Source: Platycnemis pennipes
Taxonomy: Eukaryota > Arthropoda > Insecta > Odonata > Platycnemididae
Assembly: GCA_933228895.1 (NCBI GenBank)
Contig: OW121846.1
Span: 111,369,054-111,433,053, forward strand
Direction of reading: 5' to 3'
DNA: 64,000 bases
Shown: positions 20,629-31,114 of the stretch, one piece after another
How positions within the stretch are numbered: position 1 is the first letter of the stretch
Layout of the letters: each line of letters begins with the position of its first letter
Program-made: the position numbers and the translations under genes
The notes under the pieces: generated by a model
Databases searched by the model: none
The model's input: only the letters and a program-made list of their open reading frames with translations
What the model was told of the DNA's origin: nothing

Positions 20629-20662
20629 CGACCGGTTTCGGCAGTTGCGCCATCTTAAGGTA
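20629..20662 (-). ncRNA. Hammerhead ribozyme-like motif, core slightly degenerate (H3)
   Basis: On the minus strand: CTTAAGA (one change from CUGANGA), T, helix II GGC-GCAACT-GCC, GAAA with the palindrome ACCGGT, then C at the cleavage position. The plus-side neighbour is a purine tract (20699-20735). It lies about 530 bases upstream of a minus-strand Penelope-like N-terminal fragment, where a 5' terminal repeat of that element would be expected. Confidence 0.5.
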
Positions 20663-21370
20663 ACAATAGTCAGATCAATCCCAGTAAATATAGTCATAGT
20701 GGAGGGAGGGTGGAGGGTGGGGAGAGGGGGTCGCGGGTAGGTAGGTGACGAGCAGCAACGGAGACTGGTTAGGGAAAGTGACGTCGTTTACGAGGCAGTT
20801 GGAGTTCCTCGCCAGGCCGATCGACCGCTGCTCACAGACGTCCAATTTTCGTTCTTTTTCTGCGTATTGAATGACCTCTCAATTACCCACCTATCTTAAT
20901 TGGATCAAATGACCTTAGTTGTCTGTCGTCACCCCTAAATGACATAACATATAGAGCTTGCATCAGTCACATAATAAAGGGACATCTCGGTATCGATCTT
21001 TCTTTCTCTGATAGTCCTCTTAATAGGCTCTGCAATGTAGTAACCTTTTAAAAGCCTAGAATAAGGACTACATGAAACCCTTCTTGGCATCGCTCAATTT
21101 CATTTATATTTTTCTTTTTAGAATAGTGGGATTACTAGGATCGTGAACGTATTATTTTCTACTTGCTACGTTTTTCCTTCGTTATAACAACAGTAGCGCT
21201 CTTTGGTCCTCAACAGGAGAATTTACTCATACTTCCCGTTAAACAAACATTCTCGAACATCACTGAGAGCCCTGCATATATAATCATTCCGGATCCCAAC
21301 CTGCAACTTGAGAATCGTTACACAAGCCGTATACCAATTGGTTGTGGTTTCAAGCAGATGCTTCTATGGA
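20663..21370. other. Purine-rich tract and unassigned sequence
   Basis: 20699-20745 is a G/A-rich tract. After that no gene or repeat is recognised. Confidence 0.35.
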
Positions 21371-22473
21371 GCAGATAACGTATGATTGCATGTAAAATTA
21401 AAATAAAAGTCAGTCACATTGAGGGAATGGCACGACTTTAACTTTCCTGGATTCATTTACCTGATGTGGGTTTTTTGGGGCGAGAACTCATTAGAGTTCT
21501 GTGTGCTATAGTGTTTCAAAATTTAATATCCGCTACTATTCAGCGGGATTGATGTGAAATGCACACGTTAGAGAGCTTCCCACCACAATAGATGAACCTT
21601 CCGAAACTAAATGATCCAAATATGAAGGTCATCTCCTCCGGGTCATTATGACAGGTGTACCCATTCCCTTTCTACCACCGTTGAAAGTGTGCAGTAATTA
21701 AATATGCCGAATTAATTGCTACGATGGAGAAAGTTTCGCAAAACAGTTTTTAGTTCAAGAGAGAACGATTAAATATATTAATATTGATTAATATATGAAC
21801 GAATACTTCGTTGAGGTTTTCGCGGTTCATAGTGATGATTAAAGTAACTCTTCGAGTGTTACCGCGTACTCAGGTTAGCCTGACGTTTCGCGACCCCTGC
21901 TGGTTGCTTCTTCTGAGAGAATGGTTCCCTCAGAAGAAGCGACCAGCTGGGGTCGCGAAACGTCAGGCTAACCTGAGTACGCGGTAACACTCGAAAAGTT
22001 ACTTTAATCATATGAACGAATAAATATATATTGTATAAATGTGGCTCGAACCTCTCAACATCAATCTAGATGAAGAGTGGAGGGATACCAACTTACGAGC
22101 TATAAGTAGGTTGATGAGGAAAACAGATCAAAAATTTTTAATCAATTCACACACTCAATCAATCTTTTCAAACCGCAATTGACGAAAGTGAATGGTTTTT
22201 AATTTTCAATGTTAGAGATTGTGTGTATTAAATTTAATTTCGTCCAGTTTCCCTACTCTGGGAAATAATTACATTCAGGAATGAAACGCTATTCCTGTGA
22301 AGAGCCTTACGCTTTCCTTGGAAATACACGCTATCGCACCAGAGTCATTATTCAAGATATTTTTTTGAAAAGAAAGAGGAATAAAGTTTTCTGTTCATTA
22401 AGTCAAAGTCGTGCCATTCCCTCAATGTGACTCACTTTCATTTTAATTTTCCATGCAATCATACGTTATCTGC
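21371..22473. mobile_element. 1.1-kb element with ~73-bp terminal inverted repeats
   Basis: Left 21371-21444 begins GCAGATAACGTATGATTGCA. Right 22401-22473 is its reverse complement with only a few differences; both inner ends contain GAGGGAATGGCACGACTTT. There is no coding capacity between them. A 177-bp hammerhead-like palindrome (21835-22011) lies inside. No target duplication could be recognised. Most simply a non-autonomous DNA element of a family not otherwise present here. Confidence 0.7.
21835..22011. repeat. Near-perfect palindrome with hammerhead-like cores (H4)
   Basis: Arms 21835-21918 and 21928-22011 match over about 84 bp with very few differences (e.g. GTGTTACCGCGTACTCAGGT). 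Each arm carries, facing outward, CAGAAGA (one change from CUGANGA), a strong helix II (plus strand GCGACC-AGCTGG-GGTCGC), GAAA with palindrome ACGT, then C. The cores are on opposite strands. Confidence 0.65.
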
Positions 22474-24734
22474 TGTGCGTTCCCATATTCGAAAAGAGAG
22501 GAAATGAGTTTATGCTACCTCACTACAGGCCCAAGTGTGACTTGTGTGTGAGAGTTTTACCACGTCCAGATCGCGTGAGAATCCCAATTAAAAAGACTGC
22601 GTTTAGCATGGGAGTGGGCATGTCTCTGGGGAGGGCGCTCATCACGCTAACACCTGGTGGCAACCTTTTGCACTTGTGCGCTACCGACAAACACAATGGA
22701 AATTTTCGGTTCTGTGACGCAGTATTTTTCAACAGCTCGTGATGCATAATGTGAAAGTGGCTGTCATTATTCATTAACACAATGCTCTACAGTTCCAGCC
22801 TCACCACGCATCAATCGATGTAAAAACAGACTTCGTTGATGTTTCTATTCTTCTGCAAGGCGAGGAAACATAACTCAAAGACGAAGAAGTATCCGCTTTT
22901 TGAAATTTCTCTATCAGTCGCACCAGATACTTTGATGTCACTTAGTGGTGGAAATATGGATTCCTTTATATGAAAATCCTGCCATATTTTATATTTTTAT
23001 CGCAGAAAACCTCCCTAAAACTGAAAGTTGAGGCTGGCCAGATCACCTTTTCGCCGACTGTGCGACAAACCAATAACACTGCGCATTTCAGTACGGATTC
23101 AGGAATAGCAAAGGAGTAAGAGATCTTGTGGTAAATAATACTCGCAAAATAAATGATTCATGCATATAAAACATTGTAAGTAGAAGTTTTGATCTTAGAG
23201 AAGGCCTGCAGTACTCGGGAATAAAATAAATTGGAATATGAAATGGATTACAATAATATCAATGTTACTTCCAATCTATAAGGATCAAGTTGCAACGCTA
23301 CCAACGGTCTAAGAAAAATAGAAGCAAAAATTGACAAATGAGTCAAACAGGGAAGGAATCTGTCACTTCCACGTATTTTTGGAATAAGCGAGTAAAGATG
23401 GTGAATAGGGACTAAAAAGAATGAAAGTAGTTGGTAAAGAAATCAACACGCTCTGTTTTGTAGATTTTAATGGCTTCTTAGCAGAATGCAGAGAAGAGTC
23501 TACGACCACCCTAAATCCAGAAATGGCTCCAAAAACATACTAGAAAAATCAAAAATCATGGACACAAGTATGAGGAAAAGAGAAAAAAGGTTGATTAGTT
23601 AGGAAGACATTAGAGCGAGCGGAAATATTCACCTACATTTAGAAAATCATTCCATGAGATGGAATATACGCAACAGGCACCAAGCGAAGCAATACCCCAA
23701 GCTGAGCGTTCATGACGAGGACACAGCTTCAATGCTCGAAGATGATATGACTGGAGGCAAGGAAGTAATATTTAAAAAAATTTGTTGGCAGCGGAAGTCA
23801 ATGGATAATAAGTACCATCGAAAAAACGTGGAGTGGAGGACACATAGGATTAATTCCCCCAACACGACATCGATGTGGCTTGCAGGGTGCTCGGTATATG
23901 TAGGTAATTTTTGTAAATATATGTTTGCCAAATGTAGTGGAACTGTCACCATGGTTTGTAAAATCCTGATGCTTCGAGGAACACACCTGTCTTACAGCAA
24001 AATATTATAGGGTAATAGGAGATATAAAACTACTTCAGATTACGTTTGATTTATAATCTTTGATGAGTAATTGGTTCACTTCCTGAGTTTGACCCTCGAG
24101 AACCAAATAATTTCGCCCATACAGCCGTTTGGAATTTCGATTTGAATTTCGCGCCAAAAACACATTTCTCAGCCGACGCATTGTTGATGACGTGGAAACT
24201 ATATGATGTCGCTGTTACTTACCTACATTTGCGGTATGGTCTACAAGGCGTTGAAGTGGTTAATATGGAATCCGTGCCCGTCTGTGTTAAAATGAGTGCG
24301 AGCAAACCTAATGTGTACTGTTCTGTGCCAAGTTCTAAATCTAGGCCGTATAAATCACACAATAAACATGTTTTTAGATACAGTCGATGAATAATAATTG
24401 TTTCAAAGGATGAGTAATGAAATTGGAATATATTGATTAAATTAAAAGTCATATGCACTCAAGATTGATTAATATCGTTCACAATATGGTTTCAATTTTC
24501 GTTTAACATGGAATTTAAATAAAAAAACTGAATATTGCAGCATAAGCCCTGTTTTTCGCTGATTATTCATCGTCACCATAGTGAATGAGTAAGAAAAAAA
24601 TAGAGCGCAGTATTTTTTTAAAGATTAAGATTTTCATCCCATTTTGTCCCAGCAAAATCTTCGTCTTTGGGGCAATTTTTTTTGTCTCGTCCCAAATCGT
24701 TCTAAGCCCTGCCCAAAACATCCAAGGGGGTGGA
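22474..24734. other. Mostly unassigned; short CR1 tail remnant
   Basis: No gene recognised. 23868-23906 (GATGTGGCTTGCAGGGTGCT followed by a decayed GTATATGTAG) is a short plus-strand remnant of the CR1 3' tail. Short open frames (22512-22742, 23654-24010, 24142-24390) show no motif. Confidence 0.4.
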
Positions 24735-24918
24735 CGACATAGAAGTCTTTAGTGCAACTCATTCAGTAGGCGACACTTTTTGCGTATTTTAATTTTAATT
24801 TTTGGGCGGAAGGCTCTGGTTTGAAGATACATTTTTCACTAAAATTCATTTTTCGTTTCCATCTACCTATTTTGTGGATCAATAATGATTTTGATTCAGA
24901 GTAAAAGCCCTTATTGTG
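24735..24918 (+). mobile_element. MITE family M, copy 6 (old, partial)
   Basis: Only the 3' third matches, with many differences: GACACTTTTTGCGTATTTTA, ATTTTTCACTAAAATTCATT, CGTTTCCATCTACC, and an end GAGTAAAAGCCCTTATTG that corresponds to the terminus. It is the most divergent copy. Confidence 0.55.
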
Positions 24919-25702
24919 ATCCATTTCATTCTCCTACTTGTAATGTGCTCTGCATCATGTAGATCCCGAATTTAGATACTTGGTCGTATCGCGTTGGTAG
25001 TAACCCTATTGAAAACCCGAATCAAAGGACTGTTTCAAATATCTCTCAAATATTTGACCCTATTGGCTGTTTGAACTTGACATTTTTCGACTTATGGACA
25101 AATTTTTTGATCCTGGCGTCGCGGATTCTGAATTAGTAACATCCATATCAATGGAATTATTTGTCTCTCAAAGTTCCTGGGTATACCATATCTTCTGAAG
25201 TTAGTAATATACGATCTATTAATCCGTATTAAACGTAAAATGCAATTCCATCATTAACATATTAACTTAAATTTATCAAAAATAGTAATATTTTTTAAAT
25301 TAACTGTTATTGAAAATATATATAAATGACCTATAGTTATCGACACCGTTTATATTAATGTACTGTAAAGACTGAAAAAAATTGGGGTGATTTTGTAATG
25401 ATTTATCCTTCCCAGAATAAGTTATTAATTACTTTTTTCATCCCCATCAAGTACTCCGATATCTGTGTATGTCATGCACGTTCGTTGTGATGGTGTTATT
25501 CCTAATTAAAGAAGGATCGGATGGTTTCCTAATTATAGTATTACTTCTATTAAACTCTTAACATTTCTTATAAAAATACAATGAGAAATATAAAACATTT
25601 ACCGCAAACGCTGCACCAGAAAACGCGTGAAATAATATCCTAATCAGTCAAGAGGGATTTATAAAATTAATTTCCGGAATTAAAAAATTCAAAACACGAG
25701 TA
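24919..25702. other. No recognisable feature
   Basis: AT-rich; nothing recognised. Confidence 0.4.
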
Positions 25703-25898
25703 TTGGAGTCAATGCTTAGACTAAAAGTTGGAAATTGAAGGACCGCGAACTGGCCGCGAGAACCTTTACGGCGTTACACGCTGAAATTGGAAAATAGCAC
25801 AAGTTTCACAGAGAAAGAATCATCCGCCTTGACCGGGATTCGAACCTGGATCCCCTGATTTCCGGCCAGATAATTTAACCAATTAAGCTACCGAGGCG
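25703..25898 (-). mobile_element. tRNA-derived SINE family S1, copy A
   Basis: The minus strand starts with a 72-nt tRNA-like head (25826-25897). It has acceptor halves GCCTCGG and TCAAGGC, a D-arm containing TAGCTTAATTGGTTA, and a T-arm GGTTCGAATCC. Next comes a body with TTTCTCTGTG and a conserved module AACGCCGTAAAGG, CGCGGCCAGTTCGCGG. The T-arm and A-box resemble RNA polymerase III internal promoter boxes. It is not a working tRNA: position 33 is C instead of T and several stem pairs are broken. Confidence 0.75.
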
Positions 25899-25904
25899 TC
25901 ATCC

Positions 25905-26085
25905 TTACTTGTGGAATTTTAGAGGCCTTAAAGAAACTAGATGTACTCGAACTGCTAGACATATCATGGCACAAAGCAGTCGATCTCATGTGGAAATCAG
26001 GGGATCCGGGTTTGAGTCCCATTCAAGGCGAATGCTTTTTTCCGTGGAACTTGTGCTATGGCACAAGCTGGAAAAAATTGCGCAA
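25905..26085 (+). mobile_element. SINE family S1, copy C (inverted partner of copy A)
   Basis: Begins with the spacer module TTGTGGAATTTTAGAGGCCT, TAAAGAAACTAGATGTA. After about 49 bases comes the right half of the tRNA-like head (GGAAATCAGGGGATCCGGG, TTTGAGTCCC) and the start of the body (CCGTGGAACTTGTGCTATGG). It lies head-to-head with copy A. The same arrangement recurs at 36.4-36.7 kb. Confidence 0.65.
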
Positions 26086-27252
26086 AACAATTGCTGAAAC
26101 ATTTACGAAATTTCAAGATAGTTATTAGCAGTTATGGATAGCTATCAGGTGAATCCATCTGCTCTGTGAAGAAACTGTTGAAATAGTAGAAAGGAAGTCT
26201 TTTTCAGCCCAGCGGAAGTAATTTTCTAGCATACATAAGACGCACTCCTCAAAGAACTGACTACATTCAACCAAGATTGACTAATTTTAAGGATTAGCAA
26301 GAGAATAATTTGTAGCTTTATGGCCAACACAGCGGCAGAGTTCTTTGCTTACCTCTTAATGCAGGAAAAAAAGTACAATTAAAACATTGAAAGCGTCTGT
26401 GTGTCATCACTATACAGTAAAATGTAATCGAAGGCAAGTGAACCGCGTTTTTGTAGCATCAAGAAGTAAAAATCAGGTAATCATGAGGCATCAATTCCTT
26501 TGCAAAAGATAGCCAGGATCGTATCGTGCTCGGAGTTATAGAAGAGTAACGAATTGTTCCGTTCATAATAGGATGAAAACAGATCACAGTAATGAAAAGG
26601 ATTGTGTAGAAACTCTTACGCTTGTAGTCGTAATACTCTGTGAGGTGGTAAAATGGGGGTATGATCAGCTACTCAAAAGGAGAAGCTTGACTGTACTTGA
26701 ATTATGATGGGTAAACCAAGTGACCGGGACTTTTAGACCTTGCGCTACATCTTAAGGGTTGAATTCTGTTCCCTCCCGGAGTGTAGTGAATCGTCAAACT
26801 GTAACTATGGAGCAATCTTGTTTGTTCGAACTGTAGCTTCCTTCGGAAAAAATAAGATTTTTCGGGGAAACGGGCGCTGTTCTCATAATTTCTCGATATT
26901 TTTCTCGTCGTAAGTAAAACCACATATTCTTTTCCACTCCAATAAGAACCACTCCCGTGCAGGAACAGAGAAAATGGTTAATTTAGGAAGCATACTATTA
27001 GAGCTTCATGGACGTGATTTGCATTGCCTATTCGATACAGTGAATTGTACGTATGTAACTAACCAATCCTCTTTGGCTAGAATGGAAGATGAAAGATATA
27101 TGATAAATGAACCAAAGGCACTTGAAGACTAACTGCCAATGAAGACAAGAGAGCAGACTACACGACCTTTGACAACATCATGTGCCAGTTGATTTCGTCA
27201 CAAAATTACTAATCCCTTAAAATAGTAAAGGAATACCACGTGCCATTTTTGG
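26086..27252. other. No recognisable feature
   Basis: No gene or repeat recognised. Confidence 0.4.
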
Positions 27253-27399
27253 AAAAATAAAATTTACTTTCGACCCGGGTTTCAGTGTTGATACATCATC
27301 TTCAGGAAGTAAGAATTGAATCTCTCTTAATGCTCTCACCCCTTGTTACCTGAAGATGATGTATCAAAATTGACACCCGAGTCGGAAGTAAATTTATTT
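27253..27399. repeat. Inverted repeat with two hammerhead-like cores (H5)
   Basis: Arms 27253-27306 and 27349-27399 flank a 42-base centre. Minus-strand core (27271-27306): CTGAAGA, helix II (TGATG/CAACA), GAAA with palindrome ACCCGGGT, then C; all key positions are present. Plus-strand core (27349-27385): CTGAAGA is kept but GAAA has become GACA, so that one should be inactive. Confidence 0.65.
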
Positions 27400-28419
27400 A
27401 ATGAAAAATCACACATGTCATTTGTTCATTGCGTACAAATTCCACTCAACTTTGCAAGAATTTTAGGATTTTATAGCCCCTTGAAAATATGACTGGGTGC
27501 GTATTCTCTCACCTAATGTCATATATCGTGGTTCATTTCATTCACTTAACTCCATCCAACGCGCGTGCCCAAATCTCTAGACGAGTCGGCCGCGGAGCGT
27601 CTAGAGCATATCCAACACTCGATCAGCCCGCAGAAAAAAGGGTGGCAGCACTTAAGTCACGGCTGATTGTTCAGAGATGTGGAGGAAGCATTGTGGTGCT
27701 GGGGAAAGAGAACTCTAATTTGTGTTTCTGTCAGCGGTTTGTGGGCACTTGAAGCAAAATGCCTTCATCTGTGGCCTTCGCTCCACTCCGAGAGAAACCA
27801 GCGCTTACGCGGTGATCAATCCCCTCATCCGTAAATACATTTGAGGTACTTGGCACTAACAGCGTAAAATAATGCTTGAATCTAACTATTTAATTTTAAG
27901 ATTGGTAGCGTGCCAGCTTTGCTTTGCATTAGGCACGACATTGTTCATTGGTGTAAATGCGTCGCGGGTTAAAGTTATAGCATAAATTCATTGGTAGTAA
28001 CCAACCGACTGACGAATTTGGAAATTTGAAGAGTAGTGTCTTTTTCTGGCTTGAACACTTCAGATCAAAAATCTCTGGAACTCCATTCACCTGTCTCAGA
28101 AACATTATCAATTATTATTGTGTCAGGCACTTCCCTTCCATTGAAAAATTCAGATATGATTTAACTCTTGTAGTTACGTGTTGACATATCTTTAATGAGA
28201 ACATTTTTCAGCGTAGTTTTATGCCAACTCATTCAACGTCCTGCACCCACGACTTATTCCTTAGTTAGTACTCCCAAAGACGGAGTTTGTACGCCGTGCT
28301 TGAGTCACGGTTTTCTCAATATCACAATGTGCATTACCATTACGGTATTATGGCTTTAAATAGCCTTCGGCCGAATTTAATTCCTTCATCGATTTCATGC
28401 TCTTGCTCCTCTAGCTAAA
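27400..28419. other. No recognisable feature
   Basis: Short open frames only (27489-27752 plus, 27929-28111 minus), without motifs. Confidence 0.4.
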
Positions 28420-28656
28420 TATGGCGGTGCAACGATTCCGATGGGGTATTACTATTTGGCTCAATAACTGTGGCTCTCTGTGCTGCAACTTTTGTACCAG
28501 AAAGGGTGGCCATAAATCTTCGTCGATAATCTTGGGGCCCGCAGCGGAGCGCGATGCTCCCCGGGCAACGCAAGTGGCGTAAAGGGCGCAGTGAGCCGAT
28601 GAAGAGAATAGGATCCGTGTGAACGAGAGAGGGATAAAGAGGGGAGGTGGCTGAGA

Positions 28657-28664
28657 TATAAAAG
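28657..28664 (+). promoter_or_regulatory. TATA box candidate
   Basis: TATAAAAG, a full match to the metazoan TATA consensus, inside a CpG-rich patch. Transcription would start about 30 bases downstream, near 28685-28692. The candidate exon begins at 28868. Confidence 0.35.
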
Positions 28665-28867
28665 CCACCAGAGAGAGAAAGAGAGCCTCCTCCTCCGCGG
28701 AGTCCTCTTTTCGTCGCCGACGGGGGGTCGTCGTATTTGCTCGGGGACCGACCCCGTAATTGCTGCACGCGCGTGGTCGCGGGCATTAAAATTTAACGTT
28801 CACTTGTTGCACGTTCATCAGGCACGTGTTGCTCAGTAAAACTGCCGGCAGCGGTACACGGAGCACA

Positions 28868-28907
28868 ATGGTCACAGTTGTAATCGAAATGGTCGTGACC
28901 GGCAGAG
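28868..28907 (+). CDS. Candidate first coding exon (13 codons) with splice donor
   Basis: ATG at 28868 has a favourable context (A at -3, G at +4). It opens a frame reading MVTVVIEMVVTGR and reaches GAG|GTAAGG at 28907/28908, a strong donor consensus match. The donor and the upstream TATA box make a small N-terminal exon of a host gene possible. The frame stays open past the donor to 29026, so an unspliced reading is not excluded. No protein family can be told from 13 residues and no downstream exon was identified. Confidence 0.25.
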
Positions 28908-29110
28908 GTAAGGTGAGGCCGCCGTTTCGAGCGGGGAAGTCCGCTCCAGGTCCGCGAGACACGTGTGTGGAGCGAGGCTCAGTAACACTCTACCCAATCT
29001 CGATCTGTGAGGAGTGGGCGCCGTAAAGCGGGAACGCCGCGTTTAAAAAAGCGGCGTGGTCGCTTTGTTACTCCTAGTCCCTCGGAAAACGTGTACAAAT
29101 CTCGAGTACG

Positions 29111-29760
29111 CGAGCGGGAAAAAGCCGCTGGAATCTTCAACACGTGCTCGGATTTGACATTTACTTGGTGGTAGCATTCAACGGAAGATGACTATAAGCT
29201 CAGTAAATTATTATGCAAGTGTATCTGAGTAGTTTTTCAGGGGACACTGAAGAGAAAGTTGGCCCCAGAATTCTCATAATACACCTTTGGGTTCCAATGT
29301 TTATTAGCCATCTTTCAGTGTCAGTACTGTTTAGAAACTCTTCTTACAGGGACTTAGAGTCTATGCCGGTATTCAACCCTGAGCCCTCAGGAGTGGAAGG
29401 CAATAAGCTATCCTATCTATCTCTAGGATTTCATGACTATCTTTACTTCACCAAGTTTGAATGCTGCTATGCTTCGGTTACCGATGTATTAGAAAGTAAC
29501 GTCTTCGATGATTTGAATATACTTATAATGCTTGGAAAAGTTATAGCCAAAGAATACAAAGCATGAATATAAAGGCAATAAGAGTGCCTTATTTTCTTTT
29601 ACTAGAGCATTTCACACCCTGTAAGAAGAGATACCACGTTCACTAATACAATTTCCAAAATTGATGTCGGGGTTTGTGGCCCGTATTTGAAAATGACAAA
29701 TGACACCGTGGCCTCAAGTTAAATGTTTCCAATTTAAATTTTACCTACTAACGCTGAGAA
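29111..29760. other. No recognisable feature
   Basis: A plus frame of 117 residues (29213-29566) shows no known motif and could be chance or part of an unknown transcript. Confidence 0.3.
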
Positions 29761-30245
29761 TCAGTCGTCAGCGAAAGAATCGCTTTCTTCAGCTTCTTGA
29801 GACTCGTCAGATTCCTCGTATAAATCTGCATCATCAATCATTTCCCGAACAGCTATCGGCAAAGTCCGTTTCTTTGGCCGAGGAAGTTCTCCGGTGGATA
29901 ATATTAGAGGATCAGAAGTCAAAAGCAGACGATGAAAAACATCGGAATTTGAGTCTATCCTCGAATTTATCCGACTATGGTCTCTGCGGAATCTCTTGCA
30001 GTCTTTATGTCTTGATTCAAGGGCTTCTTCTGAAAGTTGTCCAATGGGCAATATTGCTTCACGCACCACTAAAGCTCCGTGGATCAAAATTTTGTGAACG
30101 GAAGGAGGCATGTAGAACCAGGGATATAATTTTATATATAGTTCAGCTGTCCTCAAGCAATAATTCTCAAAATTATCAGAGCTGACGGCATAGCCGCAAG
30201 AGATTGTGTTCAATATATTGGAGAATTTATCTATTAGTTCCTCTG
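29761..30245 (-). CDS. Last exon of an uncharacterised arthropod ORF family
   Basis: The minus frame ends at a stop at 29761. It contains CLRTAELYIKLYPWFYMPPS, VHKILIHGALVV, ILPIGQLSEEALESRHKD, SRINSRIDSNSD and LLLTSDPLI. I recognise this combination from uncharacterised proteins that occur in many copies in arthropod and some other animal genomes, usually with no assigned function. Upstream of the first Met the frame stays open to a splice-acceptor-like TTTCGTATTTTTAG ending at 30246, followed by GISEELIDKFSNILNTIS, which is also typical of the family. So this looks like a 3'-terminal exon, not a single-exon gene. The tail is very acidic (Glu/Asp/Ser). It has no stop within 160 codons, so it may be intact or young. 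Possibly the coding part of an unclassified mobile element. Confidence 0.5.
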
Positions 30246-30742
30246 ATATACCTAAAAATACGAAACCACAAATATTTATATATCCATGCTATTTTAATAT
30301 CCATTTTACTCACTCATTTAGTTGAATTACGGTTATTTTCGCTGATTCAGTTTTGCAGTGAAAGAATCGTCTTGCAGTGTTTCCGTCATTCGACGAACCG
30401 AAGCCTGGCTTTGGCATGCCAACCTGTAAGCCAAGGGTCTGCAAAAACTCTTTTTGTATAAACTTCTTACGAGCTAGCATCATTGCTTGGGTTCCATCCC
30501 TTTTCTTTGCCTAAAAATTGAAGAGCATTTATGCATCATACGGAGTGTGTGAGACAGCTTTATCCAATGCCTTATTCATTTGAGTAAGACAACATTCAAT
30601 CAATCGTGCAGTGGATTAATTTTGGATATATTTTTATAGTGGACATTTAGTCGTAATTAACGATACGTATTTAGTAACTAATGAAATATTTGTAATTGAA
30701 AATAAAAAAACTATAGAAATGGAGTTCGTTTTTAAGATAGAC

Positions 30743-31114
30743 CTATAAAGATAAGGATATGATGCAGTCCAACCATGCCTCATACTTCCTAAAAAACACT
30801 TCTTCTTTTCGATGGCACTCTTCCCATTTCCTCTTCAAATGACCACATTGTCTGCGTACAGATGCAATGATGATCTTCCTGATGGCTTGGTTTTCCTCCT
30901 TAGGTAAATTTAATGCGTTTTCAACAAATGAGTATGCTTGCCGAAATCTTACGGACCAATTAACCCTAGGGTTTGAAGTTAACAATTTGAAAAGTTCTAA
31001 ACGCTTGATTGTAAACATCGTTGCACTTTGGGAATAAGGTCTGACCGCACAAGACTTCGAGATATCACCCAACTTTGCCGCACAAATGCTGGGAATCAAC
31101 TGATTGTGAGGCAA
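30743..31114 (-). CDS. Upstream ORF of the same uncharacterised family (probable exon)
   Basis: A minus frame of 123 residues holds TSNPRVNWSVRFRQAYSFVE, LPKEENQAIRKIIIASVRRQ, KRKWEECHRKEEVFFRKYEA and ends WLDCIISL. The basic C-terminal stretch with a conserved 'KRKW..C..KE..F..KY..WL' layout resembles the N-terminal module of the same protein family as the frame at 29761-30245. It lies on the same strand about 500 bases upstream. The two could be exons of one gene with an AT-rich intron between them. The donor after WLDCII is weak (GTCTAT), so the join is unproven. Confidence 0.35.
   Translation of the reverse strand: MPHNQLIPSICAAKLGDISKSCAVRPYSQSATMFTIKRLELFKLLTSNPRVNWSVRFRQAYSFVENALNLPKEENQAIRKIIIASVRRQCGHLKRKWEECHRKEEVFFRKYEAWLDCIISLSL

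Larger units (their letters stand above)
28420..29110. other. CpG-rich patch, candidate promoter region
   Basis: Clearly GC- and CpG-richer than the surroundings. It contains a TATA box, an arthropod initiator-like TCAGT (28834) and a short ATG-led stretch ending in a good splice donor. Long open frames on the minus strand (28411-28786) are attributed to composition. Confidence 0.4.

Noticed and set aside
25826..25897. tRNA gene on the minus strand
   Set aside because: The cloverleaf can be drawn, but position 33 is C, an acceptor pair and a T-stem pair are mismatched, and the same head is followed by a repeated SINE body.
29213..29566. 117-codon plus frame
   Set aside because: No motif, no convincing splice signals, composition no different from the flanks.
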